NCBI RefSeq assembly: GCF_000826645.1 | Contig: NZ_JXJP01000030.1 | Coordinates: forward strand, 41,173 to 105,172 | Reading direction: 5' to 3' | Source of the DNA: Psychroserpens mesophilus | Lineage (GTDB): Bacteria; Bacteroidota; Bacteroidia; Flavobacteriales; Flavobacteriaceae | DNA length: 64,000 nt | Shown: one piece after another, positions 1-9,436 of the stretch | Layout: every line of letters starts with the position of its first letter | How positions within the stretch are numbered: position 1 is the stretch's first letter | Notes under the pieces: model-generated | What the model was told of the DNA's origin: nothing | The model's input: only the letters and a program-made list of their open reading frames with translations | Database searches by the model: none | Translations under genes and position numbers: made by a program

Positions 1-504
1 TGAAGTAGCTCCAGATGAAATATTAGTTTCAGTTTTAATACGTTTAGATGCTTGTATTACAGCATTTACCAAACGTTCGAAAAACGGATTGAATAAGCCA
101 TATGATTTTGATAATCTTGCACTGACTTTTAATTGACTGATGATTTCGAAATCACCAAGAATCTGGCTATCTAAGCCAGAACCTACGCGAAACATATGAG
201 AAATGGCATCTCTATTTTTATATACGTAAGCTACTTTTTGAAATTCTTCAACAGTTCCTATGGTGTTATCACACAGCAATTGTATCAATTGAAAAGGATG
301 TTCTGCAAAACCGTAAATTTCAGTTCTGTTGCATGTTGAAGTGACAATAAGACTTTCAATGCCATTTTGTTGCGCTTGTTCTAAAACATTCCGTTTGGAA
401 GATTCATCTAAACTAAAATGACCACGCACTTCGGCATCTGCTTTTTTATAGCTCAACCCAATCGCATAAAATGTTGTGCCTCTCGACATATTGTAGTGCT
501 CCAT
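1..504 (-). CDS. hemA: Glutamyl-tRNA reductase, N-terminal 168 residues (cut by left edge)
   Basis: Reduces glutamyl-tRNA to glutamate-1-semialdehyde, the first committed step of C5-pathway heme synthesis, in the cytoplasm. Reading leftward from the ATG at 504, the frame is open to base 1. The protein shows the family start (FYAIGLSYKKADAEVRG) and the catalytic cysteine block TSTCNRTEIYGF, with the nucleophile at about Cys58. Further on come VGSGLDSQILGDFEI and the region binding the Glu-tRNA. A second in-frame ATG at 489 (MSRGTTFYAIG) is an alternative start. The gene is divergent from an AraC-type regulator and hemH, an arrangement that suggests a local heme regulon. The C-terminal NADPH-binding and dimerisation domains lie outside the window. 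Family assignment is very secure. Confidence 0.95.
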   Translation of the reverse strand, partial: MEHYNMSRGTTFYAIGLSYKKADAEVRGHFSLDESSKRNVLEQAQQNGIESLIVTSTCNRTEIYGFAEHPFQLIQLLCDNTIGTVEEFQKVAYVYKNRDAISHMFRVGSGLDSQILGDFEIISQLKVSARLSKSYGLFNPFFERLVNAVIQASKRIKTETNISSGATS

Positions 505-527
505 ACCTGATTTGGAAATTACATGAA

Positions 528-535
528 CAAAAATA
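528..535 (-). promoter_or_regulatory. Putative -7 element of hemA
   Basis: The minus strand reads TATTTTTG, a perfect match to the Bacteroidota -7 consensus TAnnTTTG, about 24 bases upstream of the hemA ATG. No good -33 TTTG is seen at the expected spacing, so this is a half-supported promoter. Confidence 0.45.
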
Positions 536-624
536 AAAAGCTTACCAGAATAAAAACAACGCTAGAAGAACTTTTAGTATCGTTTGTGGTTTTTTATGGT
601 TATTTCTTAAAATAACATGATAAA

Positions 625-639
625 TGTCATATTTTTGTA
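625..639 (+). promoter_or_regulatory. Putative promoter core of the AraC-type gene
   Basis: TGTCATATTTTTGTA contains the -7 element TATTTTTG (630-637), placing the transcription start near 644, about 30 bases before the ATG at 674. The 15-mer is repeated with one mismatch upstream of hemH (1602-1616). No clear -33 element is present. Confidence 0.5.
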
Positions 640-673
640 GTGAAATCAACGCTTTAAAACGCTTTAGTTTAGA

Positions 674-1594
674 ATGAATCTAAATAACAATAAAAATAAT
701 TCTGATTTTAATGACTCGAAAAATATCGCTAGAGGTTCTTTTAAAGAAACTAAATTAGATGATGGCTTTTTTGTTTTAACCTATCAAAATGAATCTCATA
801 CGATTCAAATTGTTGAACGTGAGATTGATAGTCGGTTTATTCAGTTTCACTTTTGTGTTAAAGGATCGAGTGAGTTTATCTTTAATAATGGTAATTACCG
901 TTTAAAAATAGAGGAAGAAAACTCATTGTTGCTTTACAATCCGCAACGTGATTTACCAATCCATCTTGAAGTTAATCCCAACTCCTGGTTGGTGTCAGTA
1001 CTAGTCTCAATCAAAAAATTTCATGGGTTATTCTCACAAGAAGCCGATTATATCAGCTTTTTAAGTGATGATAATAAAGATAAAAAGTATTATAAAGATG
1101 GAAAAATTTCTCCATCAATGGCTATCGCTTTGAATCAAATCATTAATTATAATTTAAACAGTATTATTAAAAGTATTTATTTCAAAGGAAAAGCTTTAGA
1201 GCTCTTGAGTTTATATTTCAATAGAAGTGAAGATGCCGATATTGAGCAATGTCCTTTTTTAGTTGATGAAACCAATGTGATTAAAATTAGAAAAGCTAAA
1301 GATATTATCATTTCCCGAATGGCAGAACCTCCAACATTACAAGAGCTTTCAGATGAAATTGGTTTGAGTCTAAAAAAACTTAAAGAAGGTTTTAAACAAA
1401 TCTATGGAGACTCAGTTTTCAGTTTCTTATTTGACTATAAAATGGAAGTTGCCAGAAAGTTGTTAGAATCAGGTGATCACAATGTAAATGAAGTCGGGCT
1501 CAAAGTTGGTTACAGCACATCAAGTCATTTTATTTCAGCCTTTAAGAAGAAATACGGAACAACACCAAAGAAATATTTGATGTCACTGAGTTAA
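674..1594 (+). CDS. AraC-family transcriptional regulator beside heme genes
   Basis: A 306-residue regulator. The C-terminal third (about residues 205-305) is a typical double helix-turn-helix: LQELSDEIGLSLKKLKEGFK, then the second helix-turn-helix ending in VGYSTSSHFISAFKKKYGTTPKKY. The N-terminal 200 residues look like a cupin-type ligand domain (QFHFCVKGSSEFIFNNG) and suggest small-molecule sensing. It starts with ATG at 674 about 30 bases after a -7 element, lies between divergent hemA and co-directional hemH, and ends 55 bases before the hemH ATG. I infer control of heme synthesis from position; the ligand and the DNA site are unknown. Confidence 0.88.
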   Translation: MNLNNNKNNSDFNDSKNIARGSFKETKLDDGFFVLTYQNESHTIQIVEREIDSRFIQFHFCVKGSSEFIFNNGNYRLKIEEENSLLLYNPQRDLPIHLEVNPNSWLVSVLVSIKKFHGLFSQEADYISFLSDDNKDKKYYKDGKISPSMAIALNQIINYNLNSIIKSIYFKGKALELLSLYFNRSEDADIEQCPFLVDETNVIKIRKAKDIIISRMAEPPTLQELSDEIGLSLKKLKEGFKQIYGDSVFSFLFDYKMEVARKLLESGDHNVNEVGLKVGYSTSSHFISAFKKKYGTTPKKYLMSLS

Positions 1595-1601
1595 AAAATA
1601 C

Positions 1602-1616
1602 TGTCGTATTTTTGTA
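1602..1616 (+). promoter_or_regulatory. Putative promoter core of hemH
   Basis: TGTCGTATTTTTGTA includes the -7 element TATTTTTG (1607-1614). Transcription should start near 1621, giving a leader of about 29 bases to the ATG at 1650. This argues against the upstream TTG at 1626 as start. It shares 14 of 15 bases with the site at 625-639. Confidence 0.5.
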
Positions 1617-1649
1617 TTATAAAAATTGCTAAAAAAGAAATATAAAACC

Positions 1650-2693
1650 ATGAAAGGAGTTTTACTTGTCAATTTAGGGTCTCCAGATTCACCAGAGCCT
1701 AAAGATGTTAAAAAGTATTTAGGTGAGTTTTTAATGGATGAACGCGTCATTGATGTGCCACTTTGGGCAAGAAATTTACTTGTAAAAGGGATAATTTTAA
1801 ATACTCGTCCGAAAGCGTCAGCTAAAGCTTATCAAAAAATATGGTGGGACGAAGGGTCTCCATTAATTGTACTTTCAGAACGACTTCAGCAAAAGATTCA
1901 AAAAAATGTAGAATTTCCTGTTGCGTTAGCTATGCGTTATGGAAGTATGACCATTAAAAAAGGACTTCAAGAATTGGTAGATAAAGGCGTTGATGAGGTG
2001 TTTTTAATTCCGTTATATCCTCAGTATGCCATGGCTACAACCGAAACTATTTTGGTCTTAGCTGAAGAGATAAGAAAAGAACATTTCCCAAATATTTCTA
2101 TTCAGGATTTAAAACCATTTTATAACAATCAGGATTATATAAAAGTTTTATCAAATTCTATTGCTAAACATTTAGAGGGGAAAGATTATGAACATCTATT
2201 GTTTTCTTATCATGGTGTTCCAGAACGTCATATCAGAAAAAGTGATATTACAAAATCACATTGTAAGCCCAGCGATAAAATAGATTGTGTTTGCTGTAAA
2301 ACACCATCGCCAGCACATGAGTTTTGTTACAAGCATCAATGTAAAGAAGTGACTCGATTAGTTGGTGAAGCTTTAAACCTTAAAGCCGGAACATTTTCAA
2401 CCTCTTTCCAATCACGTTTAGGTTTTGATCCATGGTTACAGCCATATACAGACAGAACAATTGAACGATTAGGAAAAGAGGGCATCAAAAAAATGGCCAT
2501 TGTAACGCCAGCGTTTGTGAGTGATTGTTTAGAAACACTTGAAGAAATTGCTATGGAAGGTGAAGAGATTTTTCACGAAATGGGAGGACAAGATTTTACG
2601 ACTATCCCTTGCTTAAATGATGATAACGAATTTGTCGACATATTATCAAACTGGATTAATGAATGGGCTATATCTGAAACCGTTTCAGTATAA
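1650..2693 (+). CDS. hemH: Ferrochelatase
   Basis: Inserts ferrous iron into protoporphyrin IX, the last step of protoheme synthesis, in the cytoplasm or at the inner face of the membrane. The 347-residue product begins MKGVLLVNLGSPDSPEP, the standard family start. The frame could open at a TTG at 1626, but the ATG at 1650 fits the family and the promoter better. It carries the active-site block SYHGVPERH (catalytic His) and the late block TPAFVSDCLETLEEI. A stretch rich in cysteines (six Cys between SHCKPSD and HQCKEV) follows the active site; similar clusters are known in ferrochelatases, some as Fe-S ligands, but the role here is unproven. The stop codon overlaps the ATG of the MATE gene by one base, so the two are probably co-translated. 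Confidence 0.97.
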   Translation: MKGVLLVNLGSPDSPEPKDVKKYLGEFLMDERVIDVPLWARNLLVKGIILNTRPKASAKAYQKIWWDEGSPLIVLSERLQQKIQKNVEFPVALAMRYGSMTIKKGLQELVDKGVDEVFLIPLYPQYAMATTETILVLAEEIRKEHFPNISIQDLKPFYNNQDYIKVLSNSIAKHLEGKDYEHLLFSYHGVPERHIRKSDITKSHCKPSDKIDCVCCKTPSPAHEFCYKHQCKEVTRLVGEALNLKAGTFSTSFQSRLGFDPWLQPYTDRTIERLGKEGIKKMAIVTPAFVSDCLETLEEIAMEGEEIFHEMGGQDFTTIPCLNDDNEFVDILSNWINEWAISETVSV

Positions 2694-4045
2694 TGGCAAA
2701 AATAGCTTCAAAAGATTTAGGAACGCAGCCGATCGGTAAATTATTGATTAAGCAAGCAGTTCCTGCGTCTATTGGAATCTTAGTGATGTCACTGAACATT
2801 CTAGTCGATACTATTTTCGTTGGTCAATGGATTGGCTCAACTGCCATTGCCGCCATTAATGTCGTACTTCCCGTGTCTTTTTTTATTGCAGCTTTAGGAA
2901 TGAGTATTGGCGTTGGAGGTTCTTCAATTATTTCAAGAGCATTAGGCGCGAATAATGCAGCCAAAGCTTTACAAACCTTTGGGAATCAAATCACACTCAC
3001 ACTTCTATTTACGGTACTATTAATTATTCCTGGACTTTTATTTGTAAATGATATTATTCCAGTGTTTGGAGGTAAAGGTGCCATTTTTGAACCAGCTAAA
3101 ATCTATTATACCATTGTGCTTTATGGAATTCCATTCTTAGCACTGTGTATGATGGGTAATACGGTTATTAGAGCTGAAGGAAAACCGAAATTTGCGATGT
3201 ATGCTATGATGATTCCGTCGGTTGGGAACTTAATTTTAGATTATGTGTTTATCAATATGATGGATCTAGGCATGGCAGGAGCTGCTTGGGCTTCTACAGC
3301 TTCATATTTACTTTGTTTTTTGTTTATTCTTTGGTATTTCTTGTCGAAAAATTCAGAATTGAAACTCAATAAATGTCAGTTTCATTTAAAACTTCCAATT
3401 GTAAAAGAAATTGGATCTCTGGGATTTGTAACACTATCAAGACAAGCTGTGGTAAGCATCACGTATTTATTTATGAATAATATTTTATACGATTTAGGAG
3501 GAGAAACCTCTGTAACGGCTTATGCCATTGTTGGACGAATGTTGATGTTTGCATTATTTCCTGTTTTCGGAATTACGCAAGGATTTTTGCCTATTGCAGG
3601 ATATAATTATGGCGCCAATCAGTATGATCGTGTAAAGCAGGCCATAGCAACTGCTCTGAAATATGCGGCAGCTTTAGCCACTTTAGTATTTATTATGTTG
3701 ATGCTTTTTCCTGAAGAAATTACCAGACTTTTTACAACTGATGCCGAGGTTATTAAGGAAACACCTTCAGCAATGCGTTGGGTTTTTGCTGCGACACCAA
3801 TCATTGCCATTCAGCTTATTGGAGCAGCTTATTTTCAGGCTGTTGGAAAAGCTATTCCAGCATTATTATTAACTCTAACACGTCAAGGTTTTTTCTTTAT
3901 CCCGTTAATTTTTATACTTCCTAAGTTCTATGGCGAACTTGGTGTGTGGATGTCTTTTCCTATTTCAGATGTATTATCAACTATTGTCACAGCCTTATTT
4001 TTAAATCGAGAAGTGAAGTTAAAATTGAGTAAGACAACTGCATAA
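2693..4045 (+). CDS. MATE-family efflux transporter
   Basis: A 450-residue inner-membrane protein with about 12 hydrophobic segments spread evenly over its length, the size and pattern of the multidrug and toxic compound extrusion family. Recognisable parts are the first helix (ILVMSLNILVDTIFVGQWIG) and the mirrored segment in the second half (MFALFPVFGITQGFLPIAGYNYGA). MATE pumps exchange Na+ or H+ for organic cations or other small molecules; the substrate cannot be read from sequence. The ATG overlaps the hemH stop (TAATG), so it is in the hemH transcript. Export of a porphyrin or related compound is possible but is only an inference from position. Confidence 0.92.
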   Translation: MAKIASKDLGTQPIGKLLIKQAVPASIGILVMSLNILVDTIFVGQWIGSTAIAAINVVLPVSFFIAALGMSIGVGGSSIISRALGANNAAKALQTFGNQITLTLLFTVLLIIPGLLFVNDIIPVFGGKGAIFEPAKIYYTIVLYGIPFLALCMMGNTVIRAEGKPKFAMYAMMIPSVGNLILDYVFINMMDLGMAGAAWASTASYLLCFLFILWYFLSKNSELKLNKCQFHLKLPIVKEIGSLGFVTLSRQAVVSITYLFMNNILYDLGGETSVTAYAIVGRMLMFALFPVFGITQGFLPIAGYNYGANQYDRVKQAIATALKYAAALATLVFIMLMLFPEEITRLFTTDAEVIKETPSAMRWVFAATPIIAIQLIGAAYFQAVGKAIPALLLTLTRQGFFFIPLIFILPKFYGELGVWMSFPISDVLSTIVTALFLNREVKLKLSKTTA

Positions 4046-4083
4046 TATTTTTTTATGCTTATTTTTATCCAACTAACAAACCC

Positions 4084-7000
4084 ATGCTAATAATGAGATT
4101 ATTTACGCTTATTTTTTGCCTGTTGTGTATTGGAAATACTGCACAATTAGAGGCACAGACTTTCAATGAATCACAATATGATGCTTTAGAATATCGATTG
4201 CTGGGACCTTTTAGAGGTGGTCGTAGTGCTGCTGTTACGGGAGTTCCTAATAAACCTAATTTATACTATTTTGGATCAACAGGTGGAGGAATCTGGAAGA
4301 CTTTGGATGGAGGACGAAGTTGGGACAATATTTCTGACGGATTTTTTGGTGGCAGTATTGGAGCCATTACAGTTTCAAAAAGCGATCCTAACGTGATATA
4401 TGTTGGAGGAGGAGAAAAAACGGTTCGAGGAAATGTATCCTCTGGTTATGGGATTTGGAAGAGTGTTGATGCAGGGAACACATGGGAATCTGCTGGATTA
4501 AAAAATTCACGTCATGTTCCACGAATTGCTGTGGATCCAACAGATCATAATGTGGTTTATGCTGGTGTTTTGGGCAACATATATAAACCAACACAAGATC
4601 GTGGTGTTTATAAAAGTACTGATGGTGGAAAAACATGGAAGAAAACCTTATATGCTAATGATCAGGCTGGCGTTGTCGATTTATTAATTGATCCAACAAA
4701 TCCTAGAATATTATATGCCTCCACTTGGAGAGTGCAACGCACACCTTATAGTTTAAGTTCAGGAGGAGAAGGTTCAGCACTTTGGAAAAGTACCGATAAA
4801 GGTGAAACTTGGACTGAAATTTCAAAGAAAGAAGGTTTTCCTAATGACACTCTTGGAATCATTGGAGTTACAGTGTCTCCAGTTAACAACCAACGTGTTT
4901 GGGCAATTGTAGAAAACAAAGATAAAGGAGGATTATATCGAAGTGATGATGGAGGAGAAACCTGGACTCAAGTCAACAGTGAACGCAAATTGCGTCAGCG
5001 TGCGTGGTATTATACCAGAGTTTACGCAGATACTAAAGATATTGATGTCGTCTATGTATTGAATGTACGCTATCATAAGAGTACAGATGGTGGAACATCT
5101 TTTGACACCTATAATGCGCCTCATGGCGATCATCATGATTTATGGATTGCTCCTGAAGATCCTAACCGCATGATTATTGGCGATGATGGAGGAGCGCAAG
5201 TCACGTACGATGGAGGTGAAACCTGGAGTACGTATCATAATCAGCCTACATCACAATTTTATCGAGTAACAACTGATAATCATTTTCCATATCGAATTTA
5301 TGCAGCACAGCAAGATAATTCCACGGTCAGAATTCCACATAGAACAGATGGTTGGTCAATTACTGAAGACGATTGGGAATCGACAGCAGGAGGCGAATCA
5401 GCTCATATTGCTGTAGATCCTGAAGATAATGATATTGTTTATGGCGGAAGTTATGATGGATTTCTAACAAGGTTAAATCATAAGAGGGGAACCGTTAGAG
5501 CCATCAATGTCTGGCCTGATAATCCAATGGGTCATGGAGCAGAAGGCATGAAATATCGCTTTCAATGGAATTTTCCCATAATCTTTTCAAAACATAATCC
5601 AAATCGATTATATACGTTTTCGCAGCATGTTCATGTAACCGAAAATGAAGGACAATCCTGGGAGATTATTAGTCCGGATTTAACAAGAAATGATCCTGAA
5701 AAACTAAAATCTTCAGGCGGACCAATTACTCAGGATAATACATCTGTAGAATATTACTGTACCATTTTTGCAGCTCAAGAATCACCTATCACTGAAGGTT
5801 TGCTTTGGGTTGGAAGTGATGACGGCTTAATTCATGTCACGAAAGATGGTGGTCAAAATTGGGAAAATGTTACGCCTAACGGAATGCCAGAATGGATGAT
5901 GATTAATAGCATTGAACCTAGTGCATTTGATGCTGGAACGTGTTATGTGGCTGGAACAAAATACAAAACAGGAGATTTTGCACCTTACTTGTACAAAACT
6001 ACAGACTACGGGAAAACATGGAAGAAAATCACGAACGGAATTCAACCAGAGCACTTTACCAGAGTATTGAGAGAAGATCCAAAACAAAAAGGCTTGCTAT
6101 ATGCTGGCACAGAAACTGGTATGTATATATCGTTTAATGATGGCACAAACTGGCAACCATTTCAGTTGAATCTTCCAATTGTTCCAATAACCGATTTAGC
6201 AATTAAAGACCATAATTTAATTGTGGCAACGCAGGGTCGTAGTTTATGGATAATTGATGATTTAACGGTTTTACATCAATTGAAAGGTGCAAATTCTCAA
6301 GAGCATAAATTGTTTAAACCAAAAGACACTTATAGAATACAAGCTGGTTATTCTAAAGAAAGCAAAACATCTGGTACTAATCATCCAAATGGTGTTATGA
6401 CGTATTTTAATTTAAAGGATTTCGACAAAGAAAATGATGAAGTGTCTTTAACCTATTTTGATCAGAAAGGCGACACTATAAAAACCTATTCTACAAAAAA
6501 CAAAACAAAGGATAAACTCGAAGTCAAAAAAGGCATGAATCAATTTATTTGGGATATGACCTATGAAGGCGCAGAAAAATTAGATGGAATGATTTTATGG
6601 TGGGCAAGTTTGGATGGTCCAGTAGCCATTCCAGGATCATACAAAGTGAATCTTAATGTCAATGGAAATGCATTATCACAATCTTTTAAAATTATTGCAG
6701 ATCAAAGGGCAGAAAGCACTCAGGCTGACATGCAAAAGCAATTTGATTTCATTACAGATGTTAATAAAACAATGGATGATGCTCATAAATCAATCAAAAA
6801 AATCAGAAACATCACAGCACAATTATCGGCATTTGAAACACAGTACAATGGTAATGAAGATTTGAAAGATTTATTGGAAAAAGCAAAAACTTTGAAAGAA
6901 GAGTTTACTAAGATTGAAGAAGCCTTATACCAAACTAAAAACAGAAGTGGTCAGGATCCGCTAAACTTTCCGATTAGATTAACTAACAAATTAGGACATT

Positions 7001-7185
7001 TAAATGCCTTAGTAAGTATGGGTGATTTTGCTCCAACTGATCAGGATGTAGCTGTTAAAAATGAATTAACTTCACAAATTAAAGTACAATTAGATACATT
7101 TAACAACTTGATAAATGAAGAAATAAGAGCTTTTAATAAAGCATTTAACACAAAACAATTAAACTATTTATTTGTTGAAGATTAA
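4084..7185 (+). CDS. Large exported Asp-box (BNR/sortilin-type beta-propeller) protein
   Basis: A 1,033-residue protein with an N-terminal signal peptide (hydrophobic LIFCLLCIGNTA, cleavage near EAQ). It has many Asp-box repeats of the form S-x-D-x-G-x-T-W: TLDGGRSW, SVDAGNTW, STDGGKTW, STDKGETW, SDDGGETW, TYDGGETW, TKDGGQNW, TTDYGKTW. These mark the beta-hairpins of 6- to 10-bladed propellers, as in sialidases, xyloglucanases and VPS10/sortilin proteins. Residues about 760-1033 form a separate C-terminal part with a predicted helical stretch. There is no T9SS sorting tail, so it is probably periplasmic or outer-membrane associated. No sialidase RIP motif or clear catalytic set was seen, so enzyme activity is not claimed. 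An ATG at 4096 (MRLFTLIF) is an alternative start. Confidence 0.85.
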   Translation: MLIMRLFTLIFCLLCIGNTAQLEAQTFNESQYDALEYRLLGPFRGGRSAAVTGVPNKPNLYYFGSTGGGIWKTLDGGRSWDNISDGFFGGSIGAITVSKSDPNVIYVGGGEKTVRGNVSSGYGIWKSVDAGNTWESAGLKNSRHVPRIAVDPTDHNVVYAGVLGNIYKPTQDRGVYKSTDGGKTWKKTLYANDQAGVVDLLIDPTNPRILYASTWRVQRTPYSLSSGGEGSALWKSTDKGETWTEISKKEGFPNDTLGIIGVTVSPVNNQRVWAIVENKDKGGLYRSDDGGETWTQVNSERKLRQRAWYYTRVYADTKDIDVVYVLNVRYHKSTDGGTSFDTYNAPHGDHHDLWIAPEDPNRMIIGDDGGAQVTYDGGETWSTYHNQPTSQFYRVTTDNHFPYRIYAAQQDNSTVRIPHRTDGWSITEDDWESTAGGESAHIAVDPEDNDIVYGGSYDGFLTRLNHKRGTVRAINVWPDNPMGHGAEGMKYRFQWNFPIIFSKHNPNRLYTFSQHVHVTENEGQSWEIISPDLTRNDPEKLKSSGGPITQDNTSVEYYCTIFAAQESPITEGLLWVGSDDGLIHVTKDGGQNWENVTPNGMPEWMMINSIEPSAFDAGTCYVAGTKYKTGDFAPYLYKTTDYGKTWKKITNGIQPEHFTRVLREDPKQKGLLYAGTETGMYISFNDGTNWQPFQLNLPIVPITDLAIKDHNLIVATQGRSLWIIDDLTVLHQLKGANSQEHKLFKPKDTYRIQAGYSKESKTSGTNHPNGVMTYFNLKDFDKENDEVSLTYFDQKGDTIKTYSTKNKTKDKLEVKKGMNQFIWDMTYEGAEKLDGMILWWASLDGPVAIPGSYKVNLNVNGNALSQSFKIIADQRAESTQADMQKQFDFITDVNKTMDDAHKSIKKIRNITAQLSAFETQYNGNEDLKDLLEKAKTLKEEFTKIEEALYQTKNRSGQDPLNFPIRLTNKLGHLNALVSMGDFAPTDQDVAVKNELTSQIKVQLDTFNNLINEEIRAFNKAFNTKQLNYLFVED

Positions 7186-7196
7186 TTTTAAGGTCA

Positions 7197-7214
7197 TTTC
7201 GATAACAATCGAAA
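7197..7214. repeat. Short palindrome TTTCGAT-AACA-ATCGAAA
   Basis: A perfect 7-base inverted repeat with a 4-base loop between the Asp-box gene and hemJ. The context GTCATTTCGA...TCGAAAAATCT resembles, from memory, a palindromic intergenic unit dispersed in flavobacterial genomes; it looks like a worn copy. Confidence 0.5.
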
Positions 7215-7260
7215 AATCTCTATGAATAGTTATAAGGTTTAAATAGTTACAGATTAATAA

Positions 7261-7809
7261 ATGGAATATTACAACTATATAAAGGCGTTACATCTCATTT
7301 TTGTGGTCACTTGGTTTGCGGGTTTATTTTATATTCCACGACTATTTGTATATCAAATTGAAGCGTTTCATAAGCCGTCACCAGAAAAAGAAATTCTCGG
7401 AAAACAATTGAAGCTAATGGCTAAACGTTTATGGACAATCATTACCTGGCCTTCAGCAATTTTAGCAACGGGATTTGCCATCTGGTTAATTATGCTACAA
7501 CCATTTTGGTTAAAACAGCCTTGGATGCATGTCAAACTCACATTTGTAGTATTATTAATTATCTATCATTTAAAAACACATCAATATTTCAAACAATTGC
7601 AGCGCGATGAGGTAAAGAAATCTTCAAATTTCATGCGACTTTGGAATGAAGGTGCCACTTTTATCTTATTTGCTGTTGTATTTCTTGTAATTCTTAAAAA
7701 CGCCATTAACTGGGTGTTTGGTGTTGTTGGGATTTTAGTCCTAGGAATCGTATTGATGTTAGGGTTTAAAGTCTATAAAAATATAAGAAGTAAAAACCCT
7801 GATGCATAA
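7261..7809 (+). CDS. hemJ: HemJ-type protoporphyrinogen IX oxidase (UPF0093/CopD-like membrane protein)
   Basis: Oxidises protoporphyrinogen IX to protoporphyrin IX, the step before ferrochelatase, in the cytoplasmic membrane. The 182-residue protein has the HemJ signature at its start: a conserved His (ALHLIFVVTWFAG, His11) followed by FYIPRLFVYQIEA. It then has four to five membrane helices with charged loops, including WMHVKLTFVVLLI with the conserved Lys in the third helix. Length and topology match the family. It lies 5 kb from hemH and hemA on the same heme-rich segment. HemJ is the oxygen-independent alternative to HemG and HemY. After the last helix there is a short basic tail. Confidence 0.92.
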   Translation: MEYYNYIKALHLIFVVTWFAGLFYIPRLFVYQIEAFHKPSPEKEILGKQLKLMAKRLWTIITWPSAILATGFAIWLIMLQPFWLKQPWMHVKLTFVVLLIIYHLKTHQYFKQLQRDEVKKSSNFMRLWNEGATFILFAVVFLVILKNAINWVFGVVGILVLGIVLMLGFKVYKNIRSKNPDA

Positions 7810-7967
7810 AAGTTATTCAGTTTCAAAGTGAGAACATCTGATTGTCAAAAGATTGTTTCAGATATTGCACGTTGAATTTTTTAATTTGGGTTTTAGTTCA
7901 AGTGCTTTTGGTGTAATTATTGTTACATTTAATCAATTAATGACCTAAATTCACTACAAATTTTCAA

Positions 7968-9422
7968 ATGAGGTTAAAAAAACTGTCTTTACGTGTTCGT
8001 ATATTTTTTGCCATGATCCTATTGGTGTTAATTGCCTCTATTTTAATTGCAGCGGTGACTATTTACCAATACAATGAAGAAGCTATTGATTATCATAAAG
8101 AAAGGCTGGAGCGAAAAGAAACCGCTATTATTAGTGATATTAACTATGTTATTAAAGAGACTACGTATCCTGTTGAAACCGAAAAAGTACCACTCATTTT
8201 TAAAGATGAAATTTATCGAATAGCAGCTATTCATGGCTTAAAAATTAATTTATATGATTTAGATGGCACCTTATTAAAGTCTTCTAAAGCAAGTTTCACC
8301 AGAGATTCGATTTTACAATGTATTGATGTCAATATTTTAAATGCAATTTCTAATACGGCTGAACACAGATATGTCGTCAAAAACAGTAAAAACGGAGAAA
8401 CCTTTCAGTCTTCCTATACATATATCTACGATTCAAAATCTAAACCATTAGCTATTTTGAATTTACCATATCTAGAAAATGATGACTTTTTAAATAAAGA
8501 ACTAAACGAGTTTTTAGAACGATTGGGTTATGCTTATGTATTCATGATGCTAATTGCTGTAATTTTGGCATTATTACTTTCTAAATATATCACGAGGACT
8601 CTCAAAACCATTTCAGATAAGATCAATGAAACGCGCTTGGAGAAGCGTAATAAAAAGATTGATATTGAATCTTCAAGTGAAGAGATATCAACCCTTGTTA
8701 ATTCGTACAATAGCATGATTGACGAACTCGAAGAAAGTGCTGTGCAATTAGCAACAAGTGAGCGTGAGCAAGCATGGCGGGAAATGGCGAAACAGGTTGC
8801 TCATGAAATTAAAAACCCGTTAACACCAATGCGATTAAGTGTACAAAGTTTTCAGCGTAAGTTCAATCCTGAAGACGAAAATATCTACCAAAAAGTAGAT
8901 GAATACAGTAAGACGCTCATTCAGCAAATTGATACGATGAGTTCTATCGCTTCTGCATTTTCAAATTTTGCAAAAATGCCAGCACAAAAGAATGAAACAC
9001 TAAATGTTTCAAAAATTGTCAAATTAGGACTGGATATTTTTAGTGAAGATTATATTCAGTTTTCTACTGAAGACGAAGGCATTATGGCCAATTTTGATCG
9101 AACACAGTTAATTAGAGTGGTCACAAATTTGGTTAAAAATGGAATTCAGGCCATTCCTCATGACAGAGAAAACCCAAAGATTGAAGTTAAAGTATCTTCA
9201 GAAAACAATATGGTCAAAATAACTATTGAAGATAATGGTATTGGAGTTTCCGAAGACAATAAAAACAAGATTTTTGAACCTAAATTTACAACTAAAACCA
9301 GTGGAATGGGACTAGGTCTCGCCATGGTAAAAAATATTGTGGAAACTTATAAAGGAAATATTACCTTTACATCTCAACAGGGAATAGGTACAACCTTTAT
9401 AGTGACATTTCCAAAATTATAA
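7968..9422 (+). CDS. NtrY-like membrane sensor histidine kinase
   Basis: A 484-residue kinase. There is one membrane helix at about residues 10-30 and another at about 185-205, framing a periplasmic sensor domain of roughly 155 residues. A HAMP-like linker (KYITRTLKTISDKI) and a coiled segment lead to the HisKA box QVAHEIKNPLTPMRL with phosphoacceptor His279. The ATP-binding domain has the N box NLVKNGIQAI, the G1 box IEDNGIGV and the G2 box TSGMGLGLAMVKNIV. No response regulator is next to it, so its partner is encoded elsewhere. The ECH gene follows after 14 bases, so the two may be co-transcribed. The box architecture is closest to NtrY; the stimulus is unknown. Confidence 0.92.
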   Translation: MRLKKLSLRVRIFFAMILLVLIASILIAAVTIYQYNEEAIDYHKERLERKETAIISDINYVIKETTYPVETEKVPLIFKDEIYRIAAIHGLKINLYDLDGTLLKSSKASFTRDSILQCIDVNILNAISNTAEHRYVVKNSKNGETFQSSYTYIYDSKSKPLAILNLPYLENDDFLNKELNEFLERLGYAYVFMMLIAVILALLLSKYITRTLKTISDKINETRLEKRNKKIDIESSSEEISTLVNSYNSMIDELEESAVQLATSEREQAWREMAKQVAHEIKNPLTPMRLSVQSFQRKFNPEDENIYQKVDEYSKTLIQQIDTMSSIASAFSNFAKMPAQKNETLNVSKIVKLGLDIFSEDYIQFSTEDEGIMANFDRTQLIRVVTNLVKNGIQAIPHDRENPKIEVKVSSENNMVKITIEDNGIGVSEDNKNKIFEPKFTTKTSGMGLGLAMVKNIVETYKGNITFTSQQGIGTTFIVTFPKL

Positions 9423-9436
9423 TAAGACCAAATACA

